Below the pieces are notes generated by a model that had not been told where the DNA came from, did no database searches, and was given only the letters and a program-made list of their open reading frames with translations. Shown here in pieces: positions 49,301 to 59,661 of a stretch of DNA of 64,000 nt (within the stretch, counting starts at the first letter, position 1; the number at the start of each line of letters is the position of its first letter). Position numbers and translations under genes: made by a program. Source of the stretch: [Empedobacter] haloabium. Its GTDB lineage: Bacteria; Pseudomonadota; Gammaproteobacteria; Burkholderiales; Burkholderiaceae_D. The stretch is taken from NCBI GenBank assembly GCA_008011715.2, contig CP136508.1, forward strand, positions 1,488,001 through 1,552,000, read 5' to 3'.

Positions 49301-50619
49301 AGCAAGCCGCCGCGCACAGCATCGAATTCCGCGTCGAGTTCGGCCACGACCTGCCGCCGTTCGTGATCGGCGATCCGACCCGGCTGCGCCAGGTGCTGGT
49401 CAACCTGGTCGGCAATGCGTTCAAGTTCACCCAGCGCGGCCAGGTGACCCTGCGCGTGGAGCGCATCGGCGAGGACGGCACCGCGTGCACGCGGATCCGC
49501 TTCACGGTCGAGGACACCGGCATCGGCATTCCGGCGTCCGAGCTGCCGCGCCTGTTCGAGAAGTTCGAGCAGGCCGACGCGACGACCACGCGCCGCTATG
49601 GCGGCACGGGCCTGGGCCTGGCAATCTGCCGCCAGCTGGTCGAGCTGATGGGCGGCGAGATCGGCGCCGTCAGCACGCCCAACGTGGGCAGCGTGTTCAG
49701 CTTCACGTTGCCGCTGCCGCGCGGCATCGCGCCGCCGCTGGTGCCGCACGCACCGCGTGAGCCGCACAGCCACCAACTGCGCGTGCTGTGCGCGGAAGAC
49801 TTCCCCACCAACCAGATCATCGTGCGCATGATGCTGGAGGACCTGGGCCACAAGGTCGACATCGCCGGCAACGGCGCGCTGGCGGTGGCGGCGTGCGCAC
49901 ACACGCGCTATGACCTGATCCTGATGGACGGGCGCATGCCGGAGATGGATGGCCCGACCGCGACCCGCCTGATTCGCGCCGGCGGCCCGCCGGATGCGCC
50001 GGTGCGCGACCAGGGTCTGATGATCATCGCGCTGACGGCCAACGTCAGCGAGGAAGACCGCAGCCGTTACCTGGCGGCCGGCATGGACGACTTCCTGACC
50101 AAGCCGATCGACGAGGCGGCCCTGCACTTCCAGCTGTCGCGCGCCATCGAGCGCCAGCTGCAGCGCGGTATCGCGCTGCCGCCGATGCCGGGCCGCGCGC
50201 AGCCGGAGCGGCCCAGCGTGGCGGAACTGGACGCGATGTTCGGCGTCGATACGCTGCCGCCGCCCGCGGCCGTGCCGGCGCCGCAGGGTGAGCCGGCGGC
50301 GGAGGCGGAGCGAGTGGCGGCAGAAAAAGCGGCGGCCGAAGCGTTGCGCCTGCGCCTGCGCGACGCGTTCATCGCCGACCTGCCGGGCCGGCTGGACGAG
50401 CTGGACGCCGCACTGGCGGCGGCCGACGCCGACGCGGCGGGGCGGCTGTTCCATGGCATGAAAGGCAGTGCCGCCTACCTGCAGGACGTGGAACTGCACG
50501 CCCTGTGCTCGGAGCTGGAGCGCGCCGCCGACCGCGCGCTGTGGCCGGCGATCCGGCACAAGCTGCCACGCCTGCACCAGATGCTGGGCCGGATCGTGTC
50601 GCCCGCGCGCGCCGGCTGA
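46390..50619 (+). CDS. Hybrid sensor histidine kinase with two-component propeller, receiver and HPt domains
   Basis: A 1409-aa membrane sensor. A signal segment is followed by a large periplasmic beta-propeller (residues about 25-690) with many WVGTxxGLxRFDP-type repeats, and a Y_Y_Y domain (about 690-790). Then come a membrane segment (TWWFRTLAVLLALGAGFLLY), a coiled coil, and the kinase with FLANMSHEMRTPLAGVIGML (phospho-His near 890) and ATPase motifs NAFKFTQRG and YGGTGLGLAI. A receiver (YDLILMDGRMPEMDG, Asp near 1178) and an HPt domain with LFHGMKGSAAYL (His near 1355) follow. The ATG with GGAG 10 nt before it is preferred; a GTG 9 nt earlier overlaps the patatin stop. Signal unknown; similar sensors respond to carbohydrates. 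Confidence 0.9.
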   Translation: MPLLLRTLLAVLLLFAAMVASAAPARSLRFEQLGVADGLAQESVLAIAQDRQGFMWFGSQGGLSRFDGYRTVVYRHTLSDPHSLAENWVRVIHIDAVGRMWVGTDNGLDRFDPLTQRFTHYRPDEPEQRGNGNRHVRAIIDDGAGGLWVGTADGLQRFDPVTGRFTLWHNEVANARSLAHDQVNALARDRAGRLWIGTPAGVDVLLPGAQAFRHFAVRSASGRPVAVQALLMDSEQTLWLGTHEGVERWQLGPGGMEPRRQRLDATHGLPPGTVATLYQDSEGTVWVGMRNQGLLRWIPSAGRFVQYRHQLSDPHSLADDYVSSLFRDRVGTLWVGTWYNGLSRVDLASGGFARIVKDPEQPRSLSDNRVFTLADAGGGKLWIGNNDGLSLHDPLTGESTLFALPRGEHARHEGAVTALWPGDGGQLWVGSRAGVRQFDPSTRTFGPALLARGDPETDVVRYLYKDRGGMLWVASKAGLVRLDPGSGGVLLFRHDPADPHSLSDNIVRPLLEDRYGNLWVGTFNGLDLLDRKTGQFRHFRHDPDDPDSLSHNEVHYLYEDARGTLWVGTASGLNRMERHADGSASFRRYLRQDGLADDAIAGILADRAGKLWVSTNTGVASLDPASGRINNYSGVDGTIEGAYFDGSALSAADGTLYFGGFNGVTAFDPREIRSNTVAPPVVITDFQIFNRSQRPGESGPDGHVVLKQAIEYTRALTLQQDDSVFALEFAALHFAAPQRNRFAYQLIGFDRNWVSTDAGKRFATYTNLDPGQYVFRVKAANKDGVWSEPATLTITILPPVWKTWWFRTLAVLLALGAGFLLYRARVRVLRHQRTRLEQQVGLRTAEVELKNRMLLEQKRELEQRDERLSQAKQKAEDATRQKSEFLANMSHEMRTPLAGVIGMLGFALRDETLASTTREQIERGQANAQSLLSIINDLLDFSKIEAGKLTIEKIDFALAATVENVVSLFEEQAAAHSIEFRVEFGHDLPPFVIGDPTRLRQVLVNLVGNAFKFTQRGQVTLRVERIGEDGTACTRIRFTVEDTGIGIPASELPRLFEKFEQADATTTRRYGGTGLGLAICRQLVELMGGEIGAVSTPNVGSVFSFTLPLPRGIAPPLVPHAPREPHSHQLRVLCAEDFPTNQIIVRMMLEDLGHKVDIAGNGALAVAACAHTRYDLILMDGRMPEMDGPTATRLIRAGGPPDAPVRDQGLMIIALTANVSEEDRSRYLAAGMDDFLTKPIDEAALHFQLSRAIERQLQRGIALPPMPGRAQPERPSVAELDAMFGVDTLPPPAAVPAPQGEPAAEAERVAAEKAAAEALRLRLRDAFIADLPGRLDELDAALAAADADAAGRLFHGMKGSAAYLQDVELHALCSELERAADRALWPAIRHKLPRLHQMLGRIVSPARAG

Positions 50620-50720
50620 CGGGCTGGCGTGGCCACCGTCCAGCCGTGCGCGCATTTACAGCGGCGCCCGATGCGGGCATCATGTGGAACCGCCCATCAA
50701 CGGCACAGCCGATAGAGTCA

Positions 50721-51422
50721 ATGAAAGTTCTGGTAGTAGACGACGACGTGGTGTCGCGCATGATGCTGATGCACCTGATCGACAGCAGTGGCAGTTTCGA
50801 CATCACGGAGGCGGAAGACGGCGCCGATGCCTGGCGCCAGCTGAGCGCGGGCCTGCGTCCCGCCATTTGTTTCTGCGACCTGCGCATGCCACGCCTGTCC
50901 GGCATGGAGCTGTTGCAGCACGTGCGTGCCGACCCGGCGCTGGCGGAGCTGCCGTTCGTGCTGGTGTCCTCGGCCGGCGACCGCGCCACCGTGGAGCAGG
51001 CCACGCAGGCGGGCGCCTCCGGTTATATCGTCAAGCCATTCGAGGCGGGCCACGTGCGCGCGCACCTGGCGCGGCTGCTGGGCGGGGCAGGGCGGGCACT
51101 GCCGGCCGAGGCCCCCGCCGCCACGCAGGCCCGCCTCGGCATCGACGCGCGCCGCCTGCAAGCCTACCTGGCCGGTTTCGAGCAGCAGCTCGCCGCCGCC
51201 CCCGCCGACATCGACACCCTGCTGCAACGCGGCGACCAGCAGGGCGCGCAGGCGCGGCTGGAACGTCTCGTGACGGGCTGCGCCACCCTGGGCCTGCACG
51301 GCGCCGAGGCCGCGCTGCGTTCTCTGCACGGCACCGCGCTGGCGCCAGCGCGGTTGCAGGCGGTGCTGGCGGACGTGGTGCAGGCCGTGCAGCGGCAGGC
51401 GGCGCTGGTCGTTGGTGCCTGA
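50721..51422 (+). CDS. Response regulator without a recognised DNA-binding domain
   Basis: A 233-aa protein. Residues 1-125 are a receiver: KVLVVDDDVVSRMMLMHLID with the acidic pair, CFCDLRMPRLSGMELLQHV with the phospho-Asp near residue 53, VLVSSAGD and GYIVKPFEAGHV with the conserved Lys. The Ala/Gln-rich remainder of about 100 residues (LQAYLAGFEQQLAAAPADID, LHGAEAALRSLHG) is helical and I do not recognise an output domain; it might be HPt-like but lacks a clear phospho-His motif. It follows the hybrid kinase by 101 bp and is its likely partner. Confidence 0.85.
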   Translation: MKVLVVDDDVVSRMMLMHLIDSSGSFDITEAEDGADAWRQLSAGLRPAICFCDLRMPRLSGMELLQHVRADPALAELPFVLVSSAGDRATVEQATQAGASGYIVKPFEAGHVRAHLARLLGGAGRALPAEAPAATQARLGIDARRLQAYLAGFEQQLAAAPADIDTLLQRGDQQGAQARLERLVTGCATLGLHGAEAALRSLHGTALAPARLQAVLADVVQAVQRQAALVVGA

Positions 51423-51445
51423 GCCATTGCGGCGCTTCCAGGCTT

Positions 51446-51537
51446 GGGGTCTGTCCCTTTGGGACTGACCCCGGTTTTCCTCCGCGGCGCAAAGCTATCG
51501 ATTAAAACCAGGGTCAGTCCCCTTCGGGGACAGACCC
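51446..51537. repeat. Nested palindromic intergenic repeat, family 2, copy b
   Basis: GGGGTCTGTCCC-TTT-GGGACTGACCCC on the left is mirrored by AGGGTCAGTCCC and GGGGACAGACCC on the right, with a complementary GGTTTT/AAAACC between. The outer flanks AGGCTT and AAGCCT extend the long stem. Its layout equals copy a at 16721-16818, with an unrelated central loop. Confidence 0.8.
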
Positions 51538-51577
51538 TAAGCCTTCAAGCGCCCACTCCAACCCCTTGCCATAAAAA

Positions 51578-51595
51578 TACTTTAAGTTTAAAGTA
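51578..51595. promoter_or_regulatory. Palindromic operator candidate of the aminobenzoate operon
   Basis: TACTTTAAGTTTAAAGTA is a perfect 8-bp inverted repeat with a 2-nt centre, 44 bp before the first gene. MarR proteins bind palindromes of this size and A/T content. The MarR gene at 55664 lies within this operon and is the natural candidate. Confidence 0.65.
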
Positions 51596-51639
51596 AAGCA
51601 TCGCCGGGCACCGGCAGCCATGACCTGACAGGGGTAACC

Positions 51640-53271
51640 ATGAGCACAGATGCAAACAGCGCCAGCGGCCACGTCGATCCATTCGCGCGGACGCACCTGC
51701 CGCCCCGCGAGCAATGGCCCGAGCTGTTGTTCGAGCTGCCCGAGCTGCACTATCCCGCGCGCCTGAACTGCGGCGCCGCGCTGCTGGACGTCGCCGTCGC
51801 CCGCGGCCAGGGCGAGCGTCCCGCGCTGCACGGCGCGCACGGCAGCTGGACCTATGCGCAGCTGCTGGAGCGGGTCGACCGCATCGCCCACGTGCTGCGC
51901 GGCCCCATGGGCCTGGTGCCGGGCAACCGCGTGCTGCTGCGCGGCGCCAATACGCCGATGATGGCGGCCGCGCTCCTGGCCGTGTTCAAGGCCGGCTGCA
52001 TCGCCGTGCCCACGATGCCGCTGCTGCGCGCGCGCGAACTGGCCACGATCGTCGCCAAGGCCGAGGTGGACGCGGTGCTGTGCGCGGCCGAGCTGTGCGC
52101 GGAACTGGAGCAGTTGCCGGCCTGCCCGCCGGTCATGCACTTCGGCAGCGCCGGCGCGCAGCTGGAAACGCTGATGGCAGCCCAGCCGGCCACGTTCGCG
52201 GCCTGCGACACGGCGGCCGAAGACGTCTGCCTGATCAGTTTCACGTCCGGCACCACGGGCGTGCCGAAAGGGACGATGCACTTCCACCGCGACCTGCTGG
52301 CCATCTGCGACACGTTCGCCCGCCACACGCTGCGCGCGCAGGCCGACGACCTGTTCATCGGCACGCCGCCGCTGGCGTTCACGTTCGGCCTGGGCGGGCT
52401 GCTGCTGTTCCCGCTGCGGATCGGCGCGGCATCCGTGCTGCTGGAGAAGCTGACGCCGGAAACGCTGCTGCAGGCGATCGAACGCCATCGCGCCACCGTC
52501 TGCTTCACGGCGCCCACGTTCTACCGCCAGATGGCGGCGCTGGCGGGGCGCTTCGACCTGGCCAGCCTGAAAAAGACGGTGTCCGCCGGCGAGGCGTTGC
52601 CCGTGGCCACGCGCCAGGCCTGGCAGGAGGCGACCGGCCTGCGCATGATCGACGGCATCGGCGCCACCGAGATGCTGCACATCTTTATCTCCGCCGCCGG
52701 CGACGACATCCGCCCCGGCGCCACCGGCAAGCCGGTGCCGGGCTACCGCGCCTGCGTGCTGGACGAAGCCGGGCGGCCGCTGGGGCCAGGCGTGGTGGGC
52801 CGGCTGGCGGTGCAAGGGCCGACCGGCTGCCGCTACCTGGCCGACGAGCGCCAGCGCGACTACGTGCAGGGCGGCTGGAACCTGACGGGCGACGCCTACG
52901 AGATGGATGCGGACGGCTACTTCATCTACCGTTCGCGCACGGACGACATGATCATCTCGGCCGGTTACAACATCGCCGGCCCGGAGGTCGAGGATGCGCT
53001 GCTGCGCCACCCGGCGGTGGCCGAATGCGGCGTGATCGGCCGGCCCGACCCGGAGCGCGGCCAGCTGGTCGAGGCGCATGTCGTGCTGCGGCCCGGCCAT
53101 GAACGATCGGCCGAGCTGACCGCGCAGCTGCAGGACTTCGTCAAGCATCAGATCGCGCCCTACAAATATCCCCGCTCCGTGGTGTATGCGCAGGCGCTGC
53201 CGCGCACCGAGACAGGCAAGCTGCAACGCTTCCGGCTGCGCGCCGAGGCCGCGGCCAAGGAACCGTCATGA
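51640..53271 (+). CDS. 2-aminobenzoate-CoA ligase
   Basis: Predicted to activate 2-aminobenzoate (anthranilate) with CoA and ATP. The 543-aa enzyme is of the benzoate-CoA ligase branch of the ANL superfamily. It has [20 protein letters not shown] (P-loop), [56 protein letters not shown] and the late [13 protein letters not shown] with the catalytic Lys. The next gene, whose start overlaps its stop, is the diagnostic aminobenzoyl-CoA monooxygenase/reductase, and this settles the substrate better than sequence alone. Benzoate or salicylate ligases are alternatives. Confidence 0.87.
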   Translation: MSTDANSASGHVDPFARTHLPPREQWPELLFELPELHYPARLNCGAALLDVAVARGQGERPALHGAHGSWTYAQLLERVDRIAHVLRGPMGLVPGNRVLLRGANTPMMAAALLAVFKAGCIAVPTMPLLRARELATIVAKAEVDAVLCAAELCAELEQLPACPPVMHFGSAGAQLETLMAAQPATFAACDTAAEDVCLISFTSGTTGVPKGTMHFHRDLLAICDTFARHTLRAQADDLFIGTPPLAFTFGLGGLLLFPLRIGAASVLLEKLTPETLLQAIERHRATVCFTAPTFYRQMAALAGRFDLASLKKTVSAGEALPVATRQAWQEATGLRMIDGIGATEMLHIFISAAGDDIRPGATGKPVPGYRACVLDEAGRPLGPGVVGRLAVQGPTGCRYLADERQRDYVQGGWNLTGDAYEMDADGYFIYRSRTDDMIISAGYNIAGPEVEDALLRHPAVAECGVIGRPDPERGQLVEAHVVLRPGHERSAELTAQLQDFVKHQIAPYKYPRSVVYAQALPRTETGKLQRFRLRAEAAAKEPS

Positions 53272-55652
53272 ACATCGTCTGTATCGGCGGCGGTCCCGCC
53301 GGCCTGTATTTCGCCCTGCTGATGAAACGCCAGCAGCCAGCGCACCGCGTTGTCGTGGTCGAGCGCAACCGCCCGTACGACACGTTCGGCTGGGGCGTGG
53401 TGTTTTCCGACCAGACCCTGGGCAATCTGTCGGCCGCGGACGAGCCGACGGCGCGCCAGATCCTGCAGGCGTTCAACCACTGGGACGACATCGAGGTGTG
53501 CTTCAAGGGCGAGGTGGTGCGCTCCGGCGGCCACGGCTTCTGCGGCATCGGTCGCAAGCGCCTGCTGGGTATCCTGCAGGAGCGCTGCCAGGAACTGGGC
53601 GTGGAGCTGGTGTTCGAGACGGACGTGGCGGACGACCAGGCGCTGGCCGCGCGCTACCAGGCCGACCTGGTGATCGCGTCGGATGGCCTGAACAGCCGCA
53701 TCCGCACGCGCTATGCCGACACCTACCGGCCGCAGGTCGAGGCACGCCAGTGCCGCTTCGTGTGGCTGGGCACGACGAAAAAATTCGACGCCTTCACGTT
53801 CGACTTCCGCCAGACGGAACACGGCTGGTTCCAGGCGCATATCTACCAGTTCGACGGCGCCACCTCCACGTTCATCATCGAGACGCCGGAAGAGGTGTGG
53901 CGCGCGGCCGGGCTGGAGGAGATGTCGCAGGAGGAGGCGATCGCTTGGTGCGAGCGGTTGTTCGCCGACCGGCTCGACGGCCATCCGCTGCTGTCGAACG
54001 CGGCGCACCTGCGCGGGTCCGCGATGTGGATCCGCTTTCCCCGCATCGCCTGCGAGCGCTGGGTGCACTGGAACGGCGCCGTGCCAGTGGTGCTGATGGG
54101 CGACGCGGCCCACACGGCGCACTTCTCGATCGGCTCCGGCACCAAGCTGGCGCTGGAGGATGCGATCGAACTGGCGCGCTGCCTGGCCAGCGGTGCCGGG
54201 CTGCGCGACGACCTGCCCGCCGCGCTGGCGCGCTATGAGGAAGTGCGCGCCGTCGAGGTGGTAAAGCTGCAGAGCGCCGCGCGCAACTCGATGGAGTGGT
54301 TCGAGAACGTGCGGCGCTACACGGCGCTGGACGCGCCGCAGTTCGCTTATTCCATGCTGACGCGCAGCCAGCGGCTGTCGCACGAGAACCTGCGCCTGCG
54401 CGATCCGCGCTACGTGGCCGGGTACGAGCAGTGGTTCGCCCGGCGCGCGTTTGCCCAGGCCGGTCTGCCTGCCCCAGCCGACCTGGCCATCCCGCCGATG
54501 TTCACGCCCTATAAAGTGCGCGACCTGGTGCTGAAGAACCGCATCGTCGTCTCGCCGATGGCGCAGTACAGCGCCGTCGACGGCACCGTGGGCGACTGGC
54601 ACATGGTGCACCTGTGCGCGCGCGCACTGGGCGGCGCCGCGCTCGTGATGGCGGAAATGACGTGCGTCTCGGCGGACGCGCGCATCACGCCGTTCTGCCC
54701 GGGGCTGTACACACCGGAGCATACGCAGGCCTGGCGCCGCATCGTCGACAGCGTGCACACGCTGTCGGATGCGAAGATCGGCGTGCAGCTGGGCCATGCG
54801 GGCGCCAAGGGTTCCACCCGCGCCATGTGGGACGGCATCGACCAGCCGCTCGATGCCGGCAACTGGCCATTGGTGTCGGCATCGCCGCAGCAGTACCTGG
54901 AAGGCGTCTCGCAGCTGGCCCGTGAAGCGAGCGAGGACGACCTGCGCCGCATCGAGGCCGACTTCGTGCGTGCCACGGTGGCGGCGGAGCAGGCCGGCTT
55001 CGACTGGCTGGAGCTGCATTGCGCGCACGGCTACCTGCTGTCGTCGTTCATCTCGCCGCTGACGAACCGCCGCACCGACGACTATGGCGGCAGCCTGGAA
55101 AACCGCTGCCGCTTCCCGCTGCGCGTGTTCGCGGCGATGCGCGCGGCCTGGCCGATGCACAAGCCGATGAGCGTACGCATCTCGGCGCACGACTGGGTCG
55201 AGGGCGGCATCACGCCGGATGACGCGGTACGGATCGCGCGCCTGTTCCGCCAGGCCGGGGCGGACGTGATCGACTGCTCGTCCGGCCAGGTCAGCAAGCG
55301 CGAGAAGCCGGTATTCGGCCGCATGTTCCAGACCCCGTTCGCGGACCGGGTGCGCAACGAGGCCAACATCGCCACGATGGCGGTAGGTTCGATCTTCGAG
55401 GCCGATCATGCCAACGGCATCGTGGCGGCGGGGCGGGCGGACCTGTGCGCCGTCGGCCGGCCGCACCTGGCCAACCCGGCCTGGACGCTGGCCGAGGCGG
55501 CCCGCATCGGCTACCGCCCGGTGCCGTGGCCGCGCCAGTACCTGCCGGGCAAGCAGCAGCTCGAACGCAACCTGGAGCGCGAGCGCCAGTTGGCTGCGGC
55601 GGGCACGGGCTTGACACCGCAGCAGGTCGCGGCGAAGCTGCTGGAAGGCTAA
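53268..55652 (+). CDS. 2-aminobenzoyl-CoA monooxygenase/reductase (FAD hydroxylase fused to an old-yellow-enzyme domain)
   Basis: A 794-aa natural fusion. Residues 1-~395 are a flavin monooxygenase ([64 protein letters not shown]). From about residue 405 an OYE-type FMN reductase begins ([57 protein letters not shown]). This architecture is that of the Azoarcus-type aminobenzoyl-CoA monooxygenase/reductase, which hydroxylates and then reduces the ring. Bifunctional salicylyl-CoA 5-hydroxylase is a related name. It overlaps the ligase gene by 4 bp. Confidence 0.9.
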   Translation: MNIVCIGGGPAGLYFALLMKRQQPAHRVVVVERNRPYDTFGWGVVFSDQTLGNLSAADEPTARQILQAFNHWDDIEVCFKGEVVRSGGHGFCGIGRKRLLGILQERCQELGVELVFETDVADDQALAARYQADLVIASDGLNSRIRTRYADTYRPQVEARQCRFVWLGTTKKFDAFTFDFRQTEHGWFQAHIYQFDGATSTFIIETPEEVWRAAGLEEMSQEEAIAWCERLFADRLDGHPLLSNAAHLRGSAMWIRFPRIACERWVHWNGAVPVVLMGDAAHTAHFSIGSGTKLALEDAIELARCLASGAGLRDDLPAALARYEEVRAVEVVKLQSAARNSMEWFENVRRYTALDAPQFAYSMLTRSQRLSHENLRLRDPRYVAGYEQWFARRAFAQAGLPAPADLAIPPMFTPYKVRDLVLKNRIVVSPMAQYSAVDGTVGDWHMVHLCARALGGAALVMAEMTCVSADARITPFCPGLYTPEHTQAWRRIVDSVHTLSDAKIGVQLGHAGAKGSTRAMWDGIDQPLDAGNWPLVSASPQQYLEGVSQLAREASEDDLRRIEADFVRATVAAEQAGFDWLELHCAHGYLLSSFISPLTNRRTDDYGGSLENRCRFPLRVFAAMRAAWPMHKPMSVRISAHDWVEGGITPDDAVRIARLFRQAGADVIDCSSGQVSKREKPVFGRMFQTPFADRVRNEANIATMAVGSIFEADHANGIVAAGRADLCAVGRPHLANPAWTLAEAARIGYRPVPWPRQYLPGKQQLERNLERERQLAAAGTGLTPQQVAAKLLEG

Positions 55653-55663
55653 CGAGGACGAGC

Positions 55664-56187
55664 ATGCAGTTGAACGAACCGGACGAAGAGCGCGACGACG
55701 AGGCGCTGGACCTGGCCAGCCGCCTGACGGACGACCATCACCAGTCATTGAAGCTGTGGCTGCGCATGCTGTCGTGCACCGTCAAGATCGAGAACGAGAT
55801 CCGTTCGCGCCTGCGCGCGCAGTTCGGCATCACGCTGCCGCGCTTCGACCTGATGGCGCAGCTGGAGCGTCATCCCGAAGGACTGCGCATGGGCGAGCTG
55901 TCGAAGCGCATGATGGTCACCGGCGGCAACGTCACCGGGATCACCGACCAGCTGGAGAAGGAGAGCCTGGTGGTGCGGGTGCCCGACCCGCGCGACGGCC
56001 GCGCCTTCACGGTCAAGCTGACACCAGCGGGCCGGCGCGCCTTCGGCCGCATGGCCGCCGTGCACGAGAGCTGGATTACGGAGCTGCTGCAGGACATGCC
56101 GGCAGCCGACAAAAGCACGTTGATCGAGCTGCTGTCGCAGATGAAGGGGCAGCTGTACGCCCGCACGGAAAAAAACGAGGAGTCACG

Positions 56188-56191
<4 letters not shown>
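55664..56191 (+). CDS. MarR-family regulator of the aminobenzoate operon
   Basis: A 175-aa winged-helix protein. It has [74 protein letters not shown] with the recognition helix, and the wing [19 protein letters not shown]. It is 11 bp after the monooxygenase and overlaps the enoyl-CoA hydratase start as ATGA, so it is made with the enzymes it likely controls. Its candidate operator is the palindrome at 51578-51595; an aryl-CoA ester would be the expected inducer. Confidence 0.9.
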
Positions 56192-57042
<851 letters not shown>

Positions 57043-57043
57043 A

Positions 57044-58225
57044 ATGGCGCACAAGGACTACCTGGACTGGCCGTTCTTCGCGCCGCAGCACGGGCAACTG
57101 GAAGCCGCGCTGGACGAATGGGCCGGGCGCGAGCTGGCGCACGTGCATGCGCAATACGGCAAGGACGTCGACGGCGCCTGCCGCGACATCGTGCGCCGGC
57201 TGGGCGAGGGCGGCTGGCTGCGCCACGCCGTCGGCGGCACGGCGTATGGCGGCGCCGGCGAGACGATCGACACGCGCGCGCTGTGCCTGATCCGCGAGAC
57301 GCTGGCGCGCCATGAGGGCCTGGCCGACTTTGCGTTCGCCATGCAGGGGCTGGGTTCCGGCGCCATCAGCCTGTTCGGTACGCCCGCGCAGCGTGAGGGC
57401 TACCTGCCGCGCGTGGCGCGCGGCGAAGCCATCGCCGCGTTCGCGCTGTCCGAACCGCAGGCCGGCTCCGACGTGGCGGCCATGGCGTGTGCCGCCGAGG
57501 CGGACGGCGACAGCTATGTGCTCAATGGCGAGAAGACCTGGATCTCGAACGGCGGCATCGCCGACTTCTACGTGGTGTTCGCCCGCACCGGCGAGGCGCC
57601 TGGCGCGCGCGGCATCAGCGCGTTCGTCGTCGACGGCAATACGCCGGGGCTGACGATCGCCGAACGTATCGCCGTCATCGCGCCGCATCCGCTGGCGCGG
57701 CTGCGCTTCGACAACTGCCGCATCCCGGCCACGCGCCGCATCGGCGCGGCGGGGCAGGGCTTCAAGGTGGCGATGGCGACCCTGGACGTGTTCCGCACCT
57801 CGGTCGCGGCCGCGGCGCTGGGCTTCGCGCGCCGTGCGCTCGATGAAGCACTGGCGCATGCGACGGCGCGGCCGATGTTCGGCCAGGTGCTGGCGGACTT
57901 CCAGCTGACGCAGGCGAAGCTGGCCCAGATGGCGACCGGCATCGACGCGGCCGCGCTGCTCACGTACCGCGCGGCCTGGCAGCGCGACCAGGGCCGCAAC
58001 GTCACGAAAGAGGCGGCGATGGCCAAGATGACGGCGACGGAAACGGCGCAGCAGGTCATCGACGCGGCCGTGCAGCTGTTCGGCGGCCTGGGCGTCGTCA
58101 GCGAGCATCCGGTCGAGCGGCTGTACCGCGAGATCCGCGCGCTGCGCATTTATGAAGGCGCGACCGAGGTGCAGCAGCTGATCATCGCGCGCGAGCTGCT
58201 GCGCGGCGCGAAGGAGGCGACGTGA
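57044..58225 (+). CDS. Acyl-CoA dehydrogenase
   Basis: A 393-aa FAD flavoprotein. Typical stretches are [70 protein letters not shown] and [43 protein letters not shown]. The catalytic Glu would be in YEGATEV. It begins 1 bp after the crotonase stop and presumably desaturates or aromatises an intermediate of aminobenzoyl-CoA degradation. Confidence 0.9.
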   Translation: MAHKDYLDWPFFAPQHGQLEAALDEWAGRELAHVHAQYGKDVDGACRDIVRRLGEGGWLRHAVGGTAYGGAGETIDTRALCLIRETLARHEGLADFAFAMQGLGSGAISLFGTPAQREGYLPRVARGEAIAAFALSEPQAGSDVAAMACAAEADGDSYVLNGEKTWISNGGIADFYVVFARTGEAPGARGISAFVVDGNTPGLTIAERIAVIAPHPLARLRFDNCRIPATRRIGAAGQGFKVAMATLDVFRTSVAAAALGFARRALDEALAHATARPMFGQVLADFQLTQAKLAQMATGIDAAALLTYRAAWQRDQGRNVTKEAAMAKMTATETAQQVIDAAVQLFGGLGVVSEHPVERLYREIRALRIYEGATEVQQLIIARELLRGAKEAT

Positions 58226-58626
58226 TGCAGATCCTGCAGCCGCCGGGCTGGGCCCGCCCGAAGGGCTATGCCAACGGCGTCGCGGCCAGCGGCCGGCTGG
58301 TGTGCGTCAGCGGCATGATCGGCTGGGACGCGCAGGGTGTGTTCCACAGCGACGACTTCGTCGCGCAGACGCGCCAGGCGTTGACCAATATCGTCGAGGT
58401 GCTGGCCGAGGCAGGCGCGCGGCCCGAGCACATCGTGCGCATGACCTGGTACGTGGTTGACCGCGCCGAGTACCTGGCCGCGCAGCGCGAGATCGGGGCG
58501 GCCTACCGCGACATCATCGGGCGGCATTATCCCGCCATGACGGCGGTGGCGGTGACGGCGCTGATGGAGGAGCGGGCGCGGGTGGAGATCGAGGTGACGG
58601 CCGTGGTGCCGGAAGGCGGCCGCTAG
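58225..58626 (+). CDS. RidA/YjgF-family enamine/imine deaminase-like protein
   Basis: A 133-aa RidA fold: GWARPKGYANGVAASGRLVCVSGMIGWDAQG, DDFVAQTRQALTNIVEVLAEAGARPEHIVRMTWYV and the final ALMEERARVEIEVTAVVP with the conserved Arg and Glu. The ATG is preferred because AAGGAGG lies 7 nt before it; a GTG one codon earlier overlaps the previous stop. Its position ending the aminobenzoate operon suggests hydrolysis of an enamine/imine intermediate, releasing ammonia from the amino group. That role is inferred. Confidence 0.88.
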   Translation: MQILQPPGWARPKGYANGVAASGRLVCVSGMIGWDAQGVFHSDDFVAQTRQALTNIVEVLAEAGARPEHIVRMTWYVVDRAEYLAAQREIGAAYRDIIGRHYPAMTAVAVTALMEERARVEIEVTAVVPEGGR

Positions 58627-58643
58627 CCGCCTTCCATGGCAAT

Positions 58644-59389
58644 TCAGGCCTGGCGCTGGCGGCCGAAGCGCGCGGCGACGAGGGCGCCGATGCCCAGCAT
58701 CAGCCAGCCGGAAGGTTCCGGAACCGGACTGGTGCCCGCATACGCACTGAACGATTGGGCGATCCACATCTGCTGACTGGTGTCCGTATCGTTGCGATAC
58801 GTCACCGAGATCACGTCCTGGAACGTGCCATCGGTATCATGGTAGGCGGTGTAGCCGACCACGGGTGTGGTCCACCATTCCGGTGCCACGTCGAGGGCGT
58901 AGAACACCGAGCCGCCGGGCAGCGTGGCCGGATCCCTGACTGGCTGATCTGGCTGTCGAAGCGGGCGGTAAGCGTAAAGGCCGTGTGCGGCAGGACGATG
59001 ACTGGCGTGTGCAAGCGGCCGTTGATCCCGGCGGTGCCCAGCTGCGTGCTGGTCAGGCTGGCTTGCAGTTCAAATAGCGGGTTGGCGCGCAAGTTCCAGG
59101 CCGCGCTGCCGCCCGCTGTGCTCAAATCTTTGGAACCGCTCTGCAGGCCCTGCAATGTTTGGTAGTGTTCCTGGTGATGGTCATGCCAGTTCCAGCTGCC
59201 GAAATCGATCTCGGTCGTGCTCCAGTCGACCGCGCTTGGAGTGTAGGCATCGGCAGGGTTCAGATCCGTGTGGCTGATGGAAAAGCCGGACAGCCGTGTA
59301 TTGATAACGGTGCCCGCCAGCGCGGGAATCGTGCAGAGCGTCATCAGTGCGGCGGCGAGCGGGCGGGTCATGTGGCCAGTCAGATGCAT
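58644..59389 (-). pseudogene. PEP-CTERM sorting-domain protein, frameshifted
   Basis: Two frames on the minus strand form one protein. The first has a signal peptide (MHLTGHMTRPLAAALMTLCT) and a secreted domain up to TLTARFDSQ. The second continues with DPATLPGGSVFYALDVAPEWW and ends in VPEPSGWLMLGIGALVAARF plus GRQRQA, the PEP-CTERM anchor. The frame changes near 58935-58975 by loss or gain of a base. It may be a real pseudogene or a sequencing error. PEP-CTERM proteins are exported and sorted by an exosortase, usually in exopolysaccharide producers; function otherwise unknown. Confidence 0.75.
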
Positions 59390-59661
59390 GCGGTTATCCA
59401 GGTGAGGGGGCGGTGAGGACGAGGCTTTCAAATTGCAAGTAATTGTCAATAATGCAACCACGGAGCCTAGCACGACATTGGCATCGGGTTAGCTGGTGCG
59501 GCCAGCGTTCGGCACAAATTGTCTTCGGTCAATTTCAAGGCTCGTGATATATTGCCAACATATGCAACTCTGCAATTTGTGATATGACCTTCTCATTGTT
59601 TCGCGCCGAGTTCCCTGCCTGTTTCCTGTGCAACCCTGCCGTCACCAGCGCGAGGTGACCG

